From NCBI RefSeq assembly GCF_001995985.1, contig NZ_MUFC01000008.1, positions 23,014 through 87,013 of the forward strand: a stretch of 64,000 bases of DNA, read 5' to 3'. Below are positions 26,705-35,740 of this stretch, piece by piece (position 1 is the stretch's first letter; each line of letters starts with the position of its first letter). Both the position numbers and the translations under genes were made by a program. The stretch comes from Salinivibrio sharmensis. Lineage in GTDB: Bacteria; Pseudomonadota; Gammaproteobacteria; Enterobacterales; Vibrionaceae. The notes beneath the pieces are model-generated. The model saw only the letters and a list, made by a program, of their open reading frames with translations, did no database searches and was not told the DNA's origin.

Positions 26705-28174
26705 TTAGGATGAGCAGCTTAACGTCAGATCTTTCTCATCATCAAGGGGACGTCGGGCAAGATGGTCTAAACCGGGGTGTGATCCAAAAGGCTCAGCCAG
26801 TACGCGCATCAAATCATGCGTTGGCTGCATGTCACCTTGCTCTGCTGCCTCGATTGCTTGTTGCGCTAAATAGTTACGCAAAACAAACTTTGGGTTGGTG
26901 GCCTGCATGCAAGCGAGGCGAGTGTTGTCGTCATGATCTGCTCCCCGTTGGTGGTATTCGCTTAACCAAGCCGTCAAGGCATCGGCATCTGATACGAGGT
27001 CGTTAAACTGACTGAGTGTCTTTGCACTTAATAACGAGTCTTGTGTGATGTGGCTGAGCCTGTGAAAGAACAGCGTGTAATCGACGCGCTGAGTCTCGAG
27101 CAACGAGAATAGGGCATTGAACAAATCACTGTCTCCTTGCTGGGCATCGGAGAGCCCTAGTTTATTGCGCATTACCTTACTATAAGCCACCTGGAGGTGA
27201 TGTTCGTAACCGCCGAGAATGTCATTAATCACGTCACTTTCAAGCAGTGGGGTAAAGGCATAGCCAAGCGCAGAGAGGTTCCATAGCGCAATGGCGGGTT
27301 GCTGATTAAAGGCATATCGCCCAGAGTAATCAGTGTGGTTGCAAATATTGCTCGGGTTGAAATCATCCAAAAAGGCATAGGGGCCATAATCGAAGGTCTG
27401 GCCTAAAATCGACATATTGTCGGTATTCATCACGCCGTGATTAAAACCAACCGCTTGCCACTGGGCAATCATTTCTGCCGTGCGCTCGACAATTTCTTGT
27501 AGCAATGCGGCATAAGGTTTCTCGGCCTCGGCAAGCTCAGGAAAATGGCGTGCAATGACATAGTCGGCCAGCGTACCCAGCGCATCGTGCTGCTGGCTGT
27601 AAAACAAGTACTCGAAGTGGCCAAAACGCACGTGGCTCTCGGTAACGCGAAGCAGCGTTGCGGCGGTCTCAATACGCTCGCGCATCACCGGGGTATCGCT
27701 GGTCGCCATCGCAAGTGCTTGCGTGGTAGGGATGTTAAGCCCTTGCATCGCCGCACTGGCGAGATATTCACGGAGTGTCGAACGTAATACCGCACGCCCA
27801 TCACCATGGCGACTGTAGGGGGTTTTTCCCGCCCCTTTCAAATGCCAATCCCACAGTGTGCCTTTATCATCACGCCACTCGCCCAATAACACACCACGGC
27901 CATCACCAAGCTCAGGATTGTATTGACCAAATTGGTGGCCTGTGTATTTCATTGCAAAGGGTTGGCGACCCGCAAGCGGCGCTTCTGCAGACAGAATCGC
28001 ACGAAAGGTTTCACTATGAATATCTGCCGTCGTTAATCCAAGCTCATCAGCCAGCGCGGCGTTGTACGTTAGAAGCCGGCCATTATCGAGGGGAGTTGGT
28101 TTCACTGCATTGCCAAAAGCACTGCCTAGCTGACTAAAGCTAAACCGAATATGTTCACCGTCAAATACTGCCAT
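26705..28174 (-). CDS. selO: Protein adenylyltransferase SelO (YdiU)
   Basis: Pseudokinase-fold enzyme of 489 residues that attaches AMP to hydroxyl-bearing residues of target proteins, linked to redox stress. The family pattern is clear: MKYTGHQFGQYNPELGDGRG, DWHLKGAGKTPYSRHGDGRAVLRS, NHGVMNTDNMSILGQTFDYGPYAFLD and the C-terminal CSS. The C-terminal Cys replaces the selenocysteine of some eukaryotic SelO proteins; no in-frame UGA needs to be read. Length is normal. Divergent from the S1-domain gene across 184 bases that include an 11-T run at 28267-28277. Confidence 0.95.
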   Translation of the reverse strand: MAVFDGEHIRFSFSQLGSAFGNAVKPTPLDNGRLLTYNAALADELGLTTADIHSETFRAILSAEAPLAGRQPFAMKYTGHQFGQYNPELGDGRGVLLGEWRDDKGTLWDWHLKGAGKTPYSRHGDGRAVLRSTLREYLASAAMQGLNIPTTQALAMATSDTPVMRERIETAATLLRVTESHVRFGHFEYLFYSQQHDALGTLADYVIARHFPELAEAEKPYAALLQEIVERTAEMIAQWQAVGFNHGVMNTDNMSILGQTFDYGPYAFLDDFNPSNICNHTDYSGRYAFNQQPAIALWNLSALGYAFTPLLESDVINDILGGYEHHLQVAYSKVMRNKLGLSDAQQGDSDLFNALFSLLETQRVDYTLFFHRLSHITQDSLLSAKTLSQFNDLVSDADALTAWLSEYHQRGADHDDNTRLACMQATNPKFVLRNYLAQQAIEAAEQGDMQPTHDLMRVLAEPFGSHPGLDHLARRPLDDEKDLTLSCSS

Positions 28175-28358
28175 ATCTTCCCCCTTGGTTTATGGTTTAA
28201 GCGTAACAGCTTGGCTGTGGCTAACAAGAGATAGAAAGTAGGGGTATTGGCAGGTATCGCTTGGTGTTTTTTTTTTTCTCACCTAAAATGGATTTGTTCC
28301 ACATCTGAGGGGCAAATTGCGTATACTCACGGGCATTATTTTTTACAGCACTGAGACA

Positions 28359-29192
28359 ATGATTAAACTAGGCCAATACAACACATTGACGGTAGTGAAG
28401 CAGGCAGACTTCGGCGTATTTCTTGATGGTGATGAATTCGGCAATATTTTGCTGCCAACTCGGTACGTCCCTGAGAATACCCGTGTCGGCGACGAGCTCA
28501 AAGTATTCATCTACTTCGATTCCGAAGACGATATTATCGCCACTACAGAAACGCCATTGGTGCAAGTGGGCGAGTTTGCGTCTTTGCGCTGTGTTGGTGT
28601 CAATTCGGTCGGCGCATTTGTCGATTGGGGTTTGAGCAAAGACTTGTTGGTGCCTTTTAGTGAGCAACGCACGCGAATGGAAGAGGGTAAGCCTTATGTG
28701 GTTCGCGTATACACGGATAAAGCCTCGGGCCGTATCGTCGCTAGCCGCAAATTCAACAAGTTTATCAGCGACGAAAAGCCGCGTCTAAAAGCGGGCGACA
28801 AAGTGTCGGTAATCATTACGGATATCACGGATCTCGGCTTTAAATGTGTGGTGAATAATCAGCACTGGGGGCTTATTTATCGCGCTGAAGCGTTCGGGAA
28901 GCTGTTTATCGGTAAAAAGCTCAGTGCCTTTGTAAAGACCGTGCGTGAGGATGGCAAAATCGATCTTTCTCTACAAAAGCACGGCAAGGCGCGGGTTGAT
29001 GACCTGAGTGACAAAGTGATGAAGACGCTTGAGAGCAAAGGGGGCTTTTTACCGCTCAATGATAAGAGCTCGCCGGACGCGATTTTTGCGCTTTTCCGTA
29101 CCAGCAAGGCCACGTTTAAAAAGACGTTGGGCGGACTTTACAAGCAACGTAAAATTCGTATCGAAGCGGACGGGATTTATCTCAACAAGTGA
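28359..29192 (+). CDS. S1 RNA-binding protein of CvfB/YitL family
   Basis: A 277-residue cytoplasmic protein with tandem S1-like domains and a C-terminal winged-helix end (FRTSKATFKKTLGGLYKQRKI), the CvfB arrangement. S1 strands can be seen at VVKQADFGVFLDG, GVNSVGAFVDWGLSKDLLVPF and VREDGKIDLSL. CvfB influences virulence gene expression in Staphylococcus; the gammaproteobacterial role is little known. ATG 28359 is chosen because homologues begin MIKLGQYNTL; an in-frame start at 28317 would add 14 residues. Its stop codon is embedded in a matS site. Confidence 0.88.
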   Translation: MIKLGQYNTLTVVKQADFGVFLDGDEFGNILLPTRYVPENTRVGDELKVFIYFDSEDDIIATTETPLVQVGEFASLRCVGVNSVGAFVDWGLSKDLLVPFSEQRTRMEEGKPYVVRVYTDKASGRIVASRKFNKFISDEKPRLKAGDKVSVIITDITDLGFKCVVNNQHWGLIYRAEAFGKLFIGKKLSAFVKTVREDGKIDLSLQKHGKARVDDLSDKVMKTLESKGGFLPLNDKSSPDAIFALFRTSKATFKKTLGGLYKQRKIRIEADGIYLNK

Positions 29193-29201
29193 CACTGTCA
29201 C
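29189..29201. other. matS site 3
   Basis: GTGACACTGTCAC, exact consensus, overlapping the stop codon of the CvfB-like gene. Confidence 0.87.
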
Positions 29202-29212
29202 CTTTTGAGATC

Positions 29213-29243
29213 AAAAAAAGACCCGGCACGTCCTGTTCCGGGT
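29213..29243 (-). terminator. Terminator on the minus strand (letB operon)
   Basis: Minus strand reads ACCCGG, 11-base loop, CCGGGT, then C and seven Ts. It lies about 190 bases beyond letB and stops minus-strand transcripts before they enter the convergent CvfB-like gene. Confidence 0.7.
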
Positions 29244-29358
29244 TCAGGGAAAAGGCTCAAGGAGCCATATGCCAATATTTAGGTTGTGATTACTAAAGTG
29301 TAGTCTATCAATAGTGATGTGCCAGTTTGTGACACGACTTTGTGAAATAGAAGGTATT

Positions 29359-29393
29359 ATCAGGGACCTAGCGAGCACGGCGAGATCCCTGAT
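29359..29393. other. Hairpin after letB
   Basis: ATCAGGGA and TCCCTGAT form an 8-base stem with a 19-base loop, 43 bases beyond the letB stop. Neither side has a strong T-run. Could be a transcript 3' end stabiliser. Confidence 0.45.
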
Positions 29394-29435
29394 TTGCTTT
29401 TAGCGAGCCTATCAATGGCCGCTTTGCACGAGCGG

Positions 29436-32072
29436 TTATGGCTTTGGAATGGCGGTTCGCCATGCTTGCCACGCTTTTTTCCCCTCGCTATGCAATAAGA
29501 AATGACGTTTATTAGCTGCGATCGGTTGTAGGGGTTGGTCGTCTGGCGTCGAAAACGCAATCCCGCCTTTTAATAAGCTATCAATGGTGCCACTTTTTAG
29601 ATCCGCTCCCGTCAAGCCAATAGATACGTCGACCCCTGATTCATTCCAAAATACGGTGTTTTCACGGACAAGGTGTGCGAACTGCGGCGCGATTTGTAGT
29701 TCGAAGACCACGCGGTCCGACAGTTCGCCCAGCTGGACGTTAGAGACGATCCCCACTTCTATATCGCGATGTAATACCGGTGTGCCAGGGGCGATAGAGT
29801 GGCGCGCGTCGCTCTCTAAGATGAGTGTCAACCCTTTTGGGAATTTGGGTGAGTCATGGAGGGTGAACTGTTGGGTGAAGTCACCGTCTCCGGGAACCAC
29901 TGAGATATAGGTGCCAAATAGCGAGTCCAAGTTCTCTGTTTTGGTGAGGCTGAGCACAGGTTGAGTCAGCCAAAAATAGCTACCGCTTCGCGCAAGCGCA
30001 GTTTTGTATTCAGGGTAGAGGCGAGCCTGAATGGTTACGTTTTCCTGGTCGAAATCAGGGCTTAGGGTGATCACCTCGCCAACATCGACCCCTTGATAAC
30101 GGATCGCGCTGCCCACTTTCACGCCATTGGCCTGGTCAACCGTTAGCCTAATATCAACACCGTATTGAGCGGCCTCTTGTTTTGAGGGGTAAAGCTTCCA
30201 ATCTCCGTTTCGTTTATTACTAATACCAGGCATGGTGCCGAACGCAATACCACCGTTAACCAATGAACGTAACGAGCCTGTATTAATCTCGACACCGCTG
30301 AGGTTGGCTTTGATATCCAGCCCCGATTGATTCCAAAATACGGTTTGCGGATTAATCAGATGCTTATAGCGATTATTCACCGCAATGGCGATGGACACAC
30401 TGCTGCCGTTAAGTTGATACCCTTCGACGTGGCCGACCACGAAATTTCGGTACATCACCGGGCTTCCCTCACTCACGCTGGGCATGCGACTGGCAATCAA
30501 GGTGAAACGTGTTTCACCGCGTGCATCTTGTTTGGCGTGCTTGGCCTGAATGGGGGAGGTGTAAAGCGGATACGTCTTTTTAACGCCTTTTGCTCCTTCG
30601 CTGGTAAAGCTTAAAGCCGGATCAGCAATTTGCTCCATCGCCGGCACTACTACATTGAAGCCGTCACCACTGAGCTCGCCAGTGACTCCACCAAGAATAA
30701 AGAATTGCGATTGTTGCTTTACCAAATGGCGGTACTCTGGATAAATCAACAGCTCTAAAGTGACGGTGTCACGTTCATTAAGCGCGATGCGGTCAATAAA
30801 ACCCACTTGGATGCCGCGATGCAATACTTTGGTGTGCTGGGTTAAGCCATAGGCATCGTCTGCGGTTAAGGTGACTGTGAGGGCATCGGTCATTTGCTTT
30901 TGTTGTTGGTGCCTGGTGCGAGCGATGAACACATGGTCTGGTTTGGCCGTATCAGCGTCTTGGGAGCCGGGTTTGAGGGCTAAATAGTTACCTAACACCA
31001 GGTTGCCGAGGTTTTTCAGTCCACTAAAGCCAATTTGCGGCTGTTCAACCTGAAAATGCGTTTCTTGATTGAGCAACCACGTCATACTGGGATCAATCTG
31101 TGCGTGAGCAATCGGACGTGGCTGGTTTTTTCTTACCTCAATACGGGTTATCTCGCCGACTTCTAGGCCTTGATACGTGATTTTAGCGCCGGCGTTGGGA
31201 AGGCCGTGTTGCGCAGGCAGAGCTATCTGTATTGATTGACCTCGCGATGCCTGGGTAAGGCTCTGATAAAGCTTAAAAGGGCGAGCGGTATCAGAGCGTG
31301 GGCTGGTGTCAGGTGAGTCAAAGGCAATGCCTCCGGCTATCAAACTGGCGACACTGTCTAGCTGTACGTCGACGCCAGATACATCAACATTGGCTTTTAA
31401 ACCACTGACTGACCAAAAGCGCGAGTCCGTTTTGATGAGATGGGCAAATGGTGGTTCAATCAATGCCGAGAGCGTCACCCCTTGTGCGTCTTCATCAAGT
31501 CGATAACTGTATATTTCACCTACGCGAATTTTGCGGTAATAAACAGGCGATCCGACATTTAATGAACCTAAAGTCGGTGCCTGTAGCTTGACGGTGGTTC
31601 CGGCTTTCTCTGCCATATCGGTTGGCGGTTCATTGCGAGCGACAAAGGAAAGACTGGGCTCACCACTACCAGGTTGTAAGGCAATATAGTTGCCTGAGAC
31701 CAAGGTTTCGAGGCCACTGATCCCAGTGACCGAGGCGCGAGGCTTCACAAGCCAAAACTCGGTGCCACTTGTGAGCAGTTGCGTCGCCTCTGGATAGATA
31801 TTGGCGTCAACGTAAATACCATCTAAGTCATCCGCCAAGGTAATATTGCGTACCTTGCCCACTTCCAACCCTTGATAGCGGATGGTGGTCTGGCCGGCTT
31901 CCAACCCTTGCGCATCACTGAAGAGGATTTGAATTCGTTGTCCCGCTTCACTGATCGATTGAAACAGCAGCCAAGCGGCCATCAATAAGGCCAATACGGG
32001 CAGTATCCACAATGGAGAGAGGCCATAACTGCTTTTAACGATCGGTGCGGGTATGTCTTGTTTGTCGCTCAT
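29436..32072 (-). CDS. letB: LetB (YebT) seven-MCE-domain lipid transport tunnel
   Basis: Inner-membrane anchored protein of 878 residues (E. coli LetB 877). One N-terminal helix (about 18-38) is followed by seven MCE (mammalian cell entry) repeats, each recognisable by a VGSPVxYRxxxVGxI-like strand, for example QTTIRYQGLEVGKV, SPVYYRKIRVGEI, AKITYQGLEVGEI, KVLHRGIQVGFI, SPVMYRNFVVGHV, SAIRYQGVDVGEV and TPVLHRDIEVGIV. The rings stack into a tunnel spanning the periplasm that moves phospholipids between membranes. It overlaps letA by 38 bases, so translation is coupled. Promoter is likely upstream of the ABC exporter gene. A matS site lies within it. Confidence 0.95.
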   Translation of the reverse strand: MSDKQDIPAPIVKSSYGLSPLWILPVLALLMAAWLLFQSISEAGQRIQILFSDAQGLEAGQTTIRYQGLEVGKVRNITLADDLDGIYVDANIYPEATQLLTSGTEFWLVKPRASVTGISGLETLVSGNYIALQPGSGEPSLSFVARNEPPTDMAEKAGTTVKLQAPTLGSLNVGSPVYYRKIRVGEIYSYRLDEDAQGVTLSALIEPPFAHLIKTDSRFWSVSGLKANVDVSGVDVQLDSVASLIAGGIAFDSPDTSPRSDTARPFKLYQSLTQASRGQSIQIALPAQHGLPNAGAKITYQGLEVGEITRIEVRKNQPRPIAHAQIDPSMTWLLNQETHFQVEQPQIGFSGLKNLGNLVLGNYLALKPGSQDADTAKPDHVFIARTRHQQQKQMTDALTVTLTADDAYGLTQHTKVLHRGIQVGFIDRIALNERDTVTLELLIYPEYRHLVKQQSQFFILGGVTGELSGDGFNVVVPAMEQIADPALSFTSEGAKGVKKTYPLYTSPIQAKHAKQDARGETRFTLIASRMPSVSEGSPVMYRNFVVGHVEGYQLNGSSVSIAIAVNNRYKHLINPQTVFWNQSGLDIKANLSGVEINTGSLRSLVNGGIAFGTMPGISNKRNGDWKLYPSKQEAAQYGVDIRLTVDQANGVKVGSAIRYQGVDVGEVITLSPDFDQENVTIQARLYPEYKTALARSGSYFWLTQPVLSLTKTENLDSLFGTYISVVPGDGDFTQQFTLHDSPKFPKGLTLILESDARHSIAPGTPVLHRDIEVGIVSNVQLGELSDRVVFELQIAPQFAHLVRENTVFWNESGVDVSIGLTGADLKSGTIDSLLKGGIAFSTPDDQPLQPIAANKRHFLLHSEGKKAWQAWRTAIPKP
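30760..30772. other. matS site 4
   Basis: GTGACGGTGTCAC, exact consensus, inside letB. Confidence 0.85.
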
Positions 32073-33288
32073 GATGATCCCATATCAAACGCGTATCAAG
32101 AAATTCGGTGGCAAGCATGGTTAACACCACCACTAAGCCAAAGGCAATGGCGCCCGGCCCAGGCATAAAATCCATAATGCGGCCACGGTCGACTAAGGCG
32201 ACCATAAACGCAATCACAAATAAATCCATCATCGACCATTTTCCAATCCATTTCACGCCCCGATATAACCACATATGTTGACGAGGTGTGATAGAGGTAG
32301 AGCGTCGTAAGCTTATCAAGATCAAACTCAGACCAAGTATTTTTGCTACGGGTACGACGATACTGGCAGTAAAAATGATTGCGGCGATGCCAGGCATCCC
32401 ATTATTAATCAGACTCGCGACGCCGGAAAAAATGGTGTCTTCAAGTCGAATGCCGTTGGAGAACAAAATGGAGATTGGGAACAGGTTGGCCGGAAACAGA
32501 AAAATGGTAGCAGTGATCAAACAGGCCCAGGTTTTTTGTTCGCTGCGTATCATGCGCGGATGGAGCACTTGGTCACATCGCTGACACTTGGTGCCTGGCT
32601 TGAAGGTTTGCGTCAGTCCACAGTGGTCGCAGCGCACCAAAGATGAATGACTGTCAAGAGGCGTTGGCTGAGCAAACGCATCCCAATACCTTTGTGTGTT
32701 GACCCGTACGAGCAAGATAGACAGTAGAATTTGGATGACGGCGTAACAACCAAGCCCGAGTGAGAAGTGTAAGGTGGCGTAATCTTGAATCTTAAAACAA
32801 GCAATGGCCAAGCTGACCATTAAAACGTCGGCCATTACCCAATGACGACTGTGAGCAATAACCCTTACGGCAGGACGAAACCATCGCATGGCCTGTCGGC
32901 GCCGCGATACATGCATGATCAGTAGTGCACAGGTAAAAACGAGCGGTGCCAATGATGCGCAAAACACCACCAAACTGGCGACAAAAGGAAACTGAGGCCA
33001 GAGTAGCGATGCGCCGGTGAGCACCGATGTGGTGATGGTTTTCCCCAACAAATCGATTGAGAGAAGGGGAAGAAGGTGCGCGGGCAAGAAGAGCAACAAT
33101 ACAGTGAGCGCTAGTGCGATTTCACCATTAAACGACAAGCGTCTCCCATGCGCCAGTTTGGTTGAGCAGCGTGGACAGATAGCAAGGTGGTCATAAGTTG
33201 TCTGGCATGGCTGTAACACCAGATCGCACCCCGAACACCTAACCAATGGTTGGAAGGTGGTAAATGGTTTGTCTGATGTCTGCGCCAT
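32035..33288 (-). CDS. letA: LetA (YebS, PqiA-like) membrane partner of LetB
   Basis: Inner-membrane protein of 417 residues with two PqiA domains. Each is preceded by a zinc-ribbon with two CxxC pairs: CSGCDLVLQPC...CPRC near residue 18 and CDHCGLTQTFKPGTKCQRC near residue 217. Eight hydrophobic segments follow in two sets of four. LetA is thought to feed lipids to the LetB tunnel. The start lies three bases after the stop of the ABC exporter gene and the end overlaps letB, so the three genes form one unit. Length matches E. coli LetA (427). Confidence 0.93.
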   Translation of the reverse strand: MAQTSDKPFTTFQPLVRCSGCDLVLQPCQTTYDHLAICPRCSTKLAHGRRLSFNGEIALALTVLLLFLPAHLLPLLSIDLLGKTITTSVLTGASLLWPQFPFVASLVVFCASLAPLVFTCALLIMHVSRRRQAMRWFRPAVRVIAHSRHWVMADVLMVSLAIACFKIQDYATLHFSLGLGCYAVIQILLSILLVRVNTQRYWDAFAQPTPLDSHSSLVRCDHCGLTQTFKPGTKCQRCDQVLHPRMIRSEQKTWACLITATIFLFPANLFPISILFSNGIRLEDTIFSGVASLINNGMPGIAAIIFTASIVVPVAKILGLSLILISLRRSTSITPRQHMWLYRGVKWIGKWSMMDLFVIAFMVALVDRGRIMDFMPGPGAIAFGLVVVLTMLATEFLDTRLIWDHHERQTRHTRTDR

Positions 33289-33291
33289 GGT

Positions 33292-35091
33292 TTACTTTCC
33301 CGCTGCCTGTTGTATTTGCCCGTACAAGGTTTGATATACCCCGGGCGCATTAACAAGTTCGCTATGCGTACCTTGTTGGGTGACTTGCCCCTCATCAAGT
33401 ACGTAAATCACGTCTGCTTCCTTTACCGCAGAGAGGCGGTGAGCAACGATCAAGGTCGTCCGCCCCGCCAAAAATGTCTGCATGGCTTGATGTAATGCGC
33501 GCTCGGTGGCGGTATCCAACGCGGAGGTCGCTTCATCCAAGATCACCAGTTTAGGGTCACTCAGGAGCATTCGTGCAATCGCGACACGTTGTCGCTGACC
33601 GCCAGATAAACGGATCCCTTGGCGACCAAGCGGTGTATCGAGCCCGTTGGTGAGCTGTGCCACCACATCCCCCAACTGGGCGTGCTCAATAGCTTGCCAA
33701 AGTGCGGTGTCGGCAAGATGACGCCCCAAGCATAAGTTATTTCTCAACGTATCATTAAACAGCACTGGCTGTTGCAATACCACGGCAATTTGATGACGGA
33801 GGGCATCCATGTCGACATGGTTAATCGAGTGGCCGTTAAAACGTATATCCCCTTGTTCTACCGGATACAATCCTAACAGCAACTGAATGAGGGTTGATTT
33901 TCCGCCGCCACTGGCCCCAACTAATGCCACACGCTGGCCAGCAGGGATATGCATATTTAAACCATTGAGTACCGATTTGTCCTCATCGTAGGAGAAGCGC
34001 AGATTATCAATCTCGACCGCTAACCCTGAGGCCTGTGTGTGGGCGGTGATGCGACTTGGATCAATGCCCGCGGGTCGGCGAGGCTCTTCGGACAGTTGCA
34101 AAACCTCATTAATACGTGTCATTGCGGCTTTAGCACTGTACCAAGCAAATTGGATCCCGAGCAGCTCTTGCACTGGGCCGAGCATAAACCACAAATAGCC
34201 AAACACCGCAAACATCAGACCAATCGACAAATCGCTAAAAAAGACCATGCCCATGGCCACTGCGCGAAAGAGTTCAAAACCTATCAAGAACATCAGAAAC
34301 GACAAGCGGCCTGCGGCTTCGGACTGCCACGCATATTTGTCAGCACTGTCTTTAATCTCACTGGCACTGTGGTCAAGTTGACGCAAGTACTCACGCTCTC
34401 GATTGGCGGCGCGAAGTTGGTACAAGCCATCAAGGGTATCAACCAACCGCTGCTGAAAACGCTCAAAAGATTGGTTTTCTTGGGTTTTAAGGTGCTTAAC
34501 ACGCTGTCCTAGCGCTCGACTTAGCGCGACAACGATAGGGTTGATAAGCAAAATAAACAAACCTAATCGCCAATCAATCCAAAGCAAGACCACAGCGGTG
34601 CCAGTCACGGTTAATATACCGATGATAAACTTGCTTAGCGTGGTACCGATGAACTTATCGATGGTTTCAACGTCGGTCACCAGGTGGGAGGTGAGTCCAC
34701 CGCTTCCGCGTAGCTCATACTCTCGCATACTTATTCGCCCGAGCTTGGCAATCAAGTGTTGGCGAATCTTATAGGTAATCGCCTTGCCGACGAGCGTGAA
34801 CTGGCGGCTTTGCAAAATATTGAGCCCCTGGCTAATCACACGCATTAACACCACAATCACCAATACAGAGGCGATATAGACGGCCGCGTGCTGCCAGTTC
34901 GTTGGGAGCAGGGTGTTGAGTATCTCAAGCCCCCAGTCTGGCTTGTCTAGCAGCACCTCATCGACCAATAACGGCATGAGCAACGGGATAGGGACACTGA
35001 CCAAGGTTGCCGCAATCGCAACCACGTTTGCCCAAATAAGCCGGGTGCGATGAGGACGAGCTTGGTCAAGAAGCCAGCGCCAAGTGATCAT
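33292..35091 (-). CDS. ABC exporter, fused membrane and ATPase domains (MsbA-like)
   Basis: Type IV half-exporter of 599 residues: six helices within residues about 20-310, then an ATPase domain with Walker A GASGGGKST near residue 385, signature LSGGQRQRVAIARM, Walker B LVILDEATSALD and H-loop VAHRLS. It works as a homodimer or with a partner not present here. Its stop codon is three bases before letA, and the three genes follow one another without promoters, so it may supply or remove lipid substrates for the LetAB pathway; that link is inference from layout. Multidrug, lipid or peptide export are all possible. Confidence 0.88.
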   Translation of the reverse strand: MITWRWLLDQARPHRTRLIWANVVAIAATLVSVPIPLLMPLLVDEVLLDKPDWGLEILNTLLPTNWQHAAVYIASVLVIVVLMRVISQGLNILQSRQFTLVGKAITYKIRQHLIAKLGRISMREYELRGSGGLTSHLVTDVETIDKFIGTTLSKFIIGILTVTGTAVVLLWIDWRLGLFILLINPIVVALSRALGQRVKHLKTQENQSFERFQQRLVDTLDGLYQLRAANREREYLRQLDHSASEIKDSADKYAWQSEAAGRLSFLMFLIGFELFRAVAMGMVFFSDLSIGLMFAVFGYLWFMLGPVQELLGIQFAWYSAKAAMTRINEVLQLSEEPRRPAGIDPSRITAHTQASGLAVEIDNLRFSYDEDKSVLNGLNMHIPAGQRVALVGASGGGKSTLIQLLLGLYPVEQGDIRFNGHSINHVDMDALRHQIAVVLQQPVLFNDTLRNNLCLGRHLADTALWQAIEHAQLGDVVAQLTNGLDTPLGRQGIRLSGGQRQRVAIARMLLSDPKLVILDEATSALDTATERALHQAMQTFLAGRTTLIVAHRLSAVKEADVIYVLDEGQVTQQGTHSELVNAPGVYQTLYGQIQQAAGK

Positions 35092-35167
35092 AAATAGTGA
35101 TACTCAATTGAAAAGTCTTTGGATTATTTCTATTGTAATGGTCTTGTTGTTTGAGATGCAGTGATTT

Positions 35168-35626
35168 ATGGAAAACAAAGCCGATTTTTACCGCTTGTTA
35201 ACGCAACAAGCGGTTGCTTTATGCGAAGGGGAGCCCAACCTTATCGCCAAGCTCGCCAATGTGAGCGCTTTATTAAACAGTCAACTGGATGATATTAATT
35301 GGGTTGGCTTTTATCTCGACGAGGGAGAAGAATTAGTTCTCGGCCCGTTTCAAGGTCAACCGGCCTGTGTACGCATTCCCTATGATAAAGGGGTATGTGG
35401 AGCCGCCTACCGCCAAGATACCGTGATGCGAGTAGAAGATGTGCACGCGTTTGAAGGGCATATTGCGTGTGATGCGGCGAGTAACTCTGAAATTGTGGTG
35501 CCTGTTCGGGTTAATGGCCAATTGCAGGCAGTACTGGATATTGATAGTCCAAGTATCGGTCGCTTTGACCAAGAAGATGAACATGGACTGGCTACCTTGG
35601 TCAAAGAAATGCAAAAACACTTGTGA
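35168..35626 (+). CDS. msrC: Free methionine-(R)-sulfoxide reductase MsrC
   Basis: GAF-domain enzyme of 152 residues that reduces free methionine-R-sulfoxide. The three active-site cysteines are present: C67, C77 and C101, spaced 10 and 24 residues as in E. coli MsrC (C84, C94, C118). The motifs NWVGFYL, PYDKGVCGAAYRQ, DAASNSEIVVPV and LDIDSP are also seen. Divergent from the ABC exporter across 76 bases. E. coli msrC (yebR) is also near proQ, prc and the yebS/yebT (letAB) pair, so this neighbourhood is old. Confidence 0.95.
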   Translation: MENKADFYRLLTQQAVALCEGEPNLIAKLANVSALLNSQLDDINWVGFYLDEGEELVLGPFQGQPACVRIPYDKGVCGAAYRQDTVMRVEDVHAFEGHIACDAASNSEIVVPVRVNGQLQAVLDIDSPSIGRFDQEDEHGLATLVKEMQKHL

Positions 35627-35705
35627 TTTCGCCAATCTTGGTAGTTTTTTCATATCAGGTATCTATAATACGCACCACTTTCATACTTAAATACACGTAG
35701 ATACG

Positions 35706-35727
35706 CTGCTGTGGCTAACCACAGCAG
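35706..35727 (+). promoter_or_regulatory. Perfect hairpin in the proQ leader
   Basis: CTGCTGTGG, CTAA loop, CCACAGCAG: a 9-base perfect stem whose last base is three bases before the ribosome site AGGA (35731-35734) of proQ. There is no T-run after it, so a terminator is unlikely. A role in translation control is possible. Confidence 0.6.
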
Positions 35728-35740
35728 GCCAGGAAAAAAC

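Noticed and set aside
26705..26720. Selenocysteine in SelO
   Set aside because: The C-terminal residue is an ordinary Cys codon followed by two Ser codons; no in-frame UGA or SECIS is needed.
28267..28277. T11 homopolymer as a phase-variable tract
   Set aside because: It lies in the gap between divergent selO and the S1 gene, outside both coding regions, with no evidence of promoter spacing effects.
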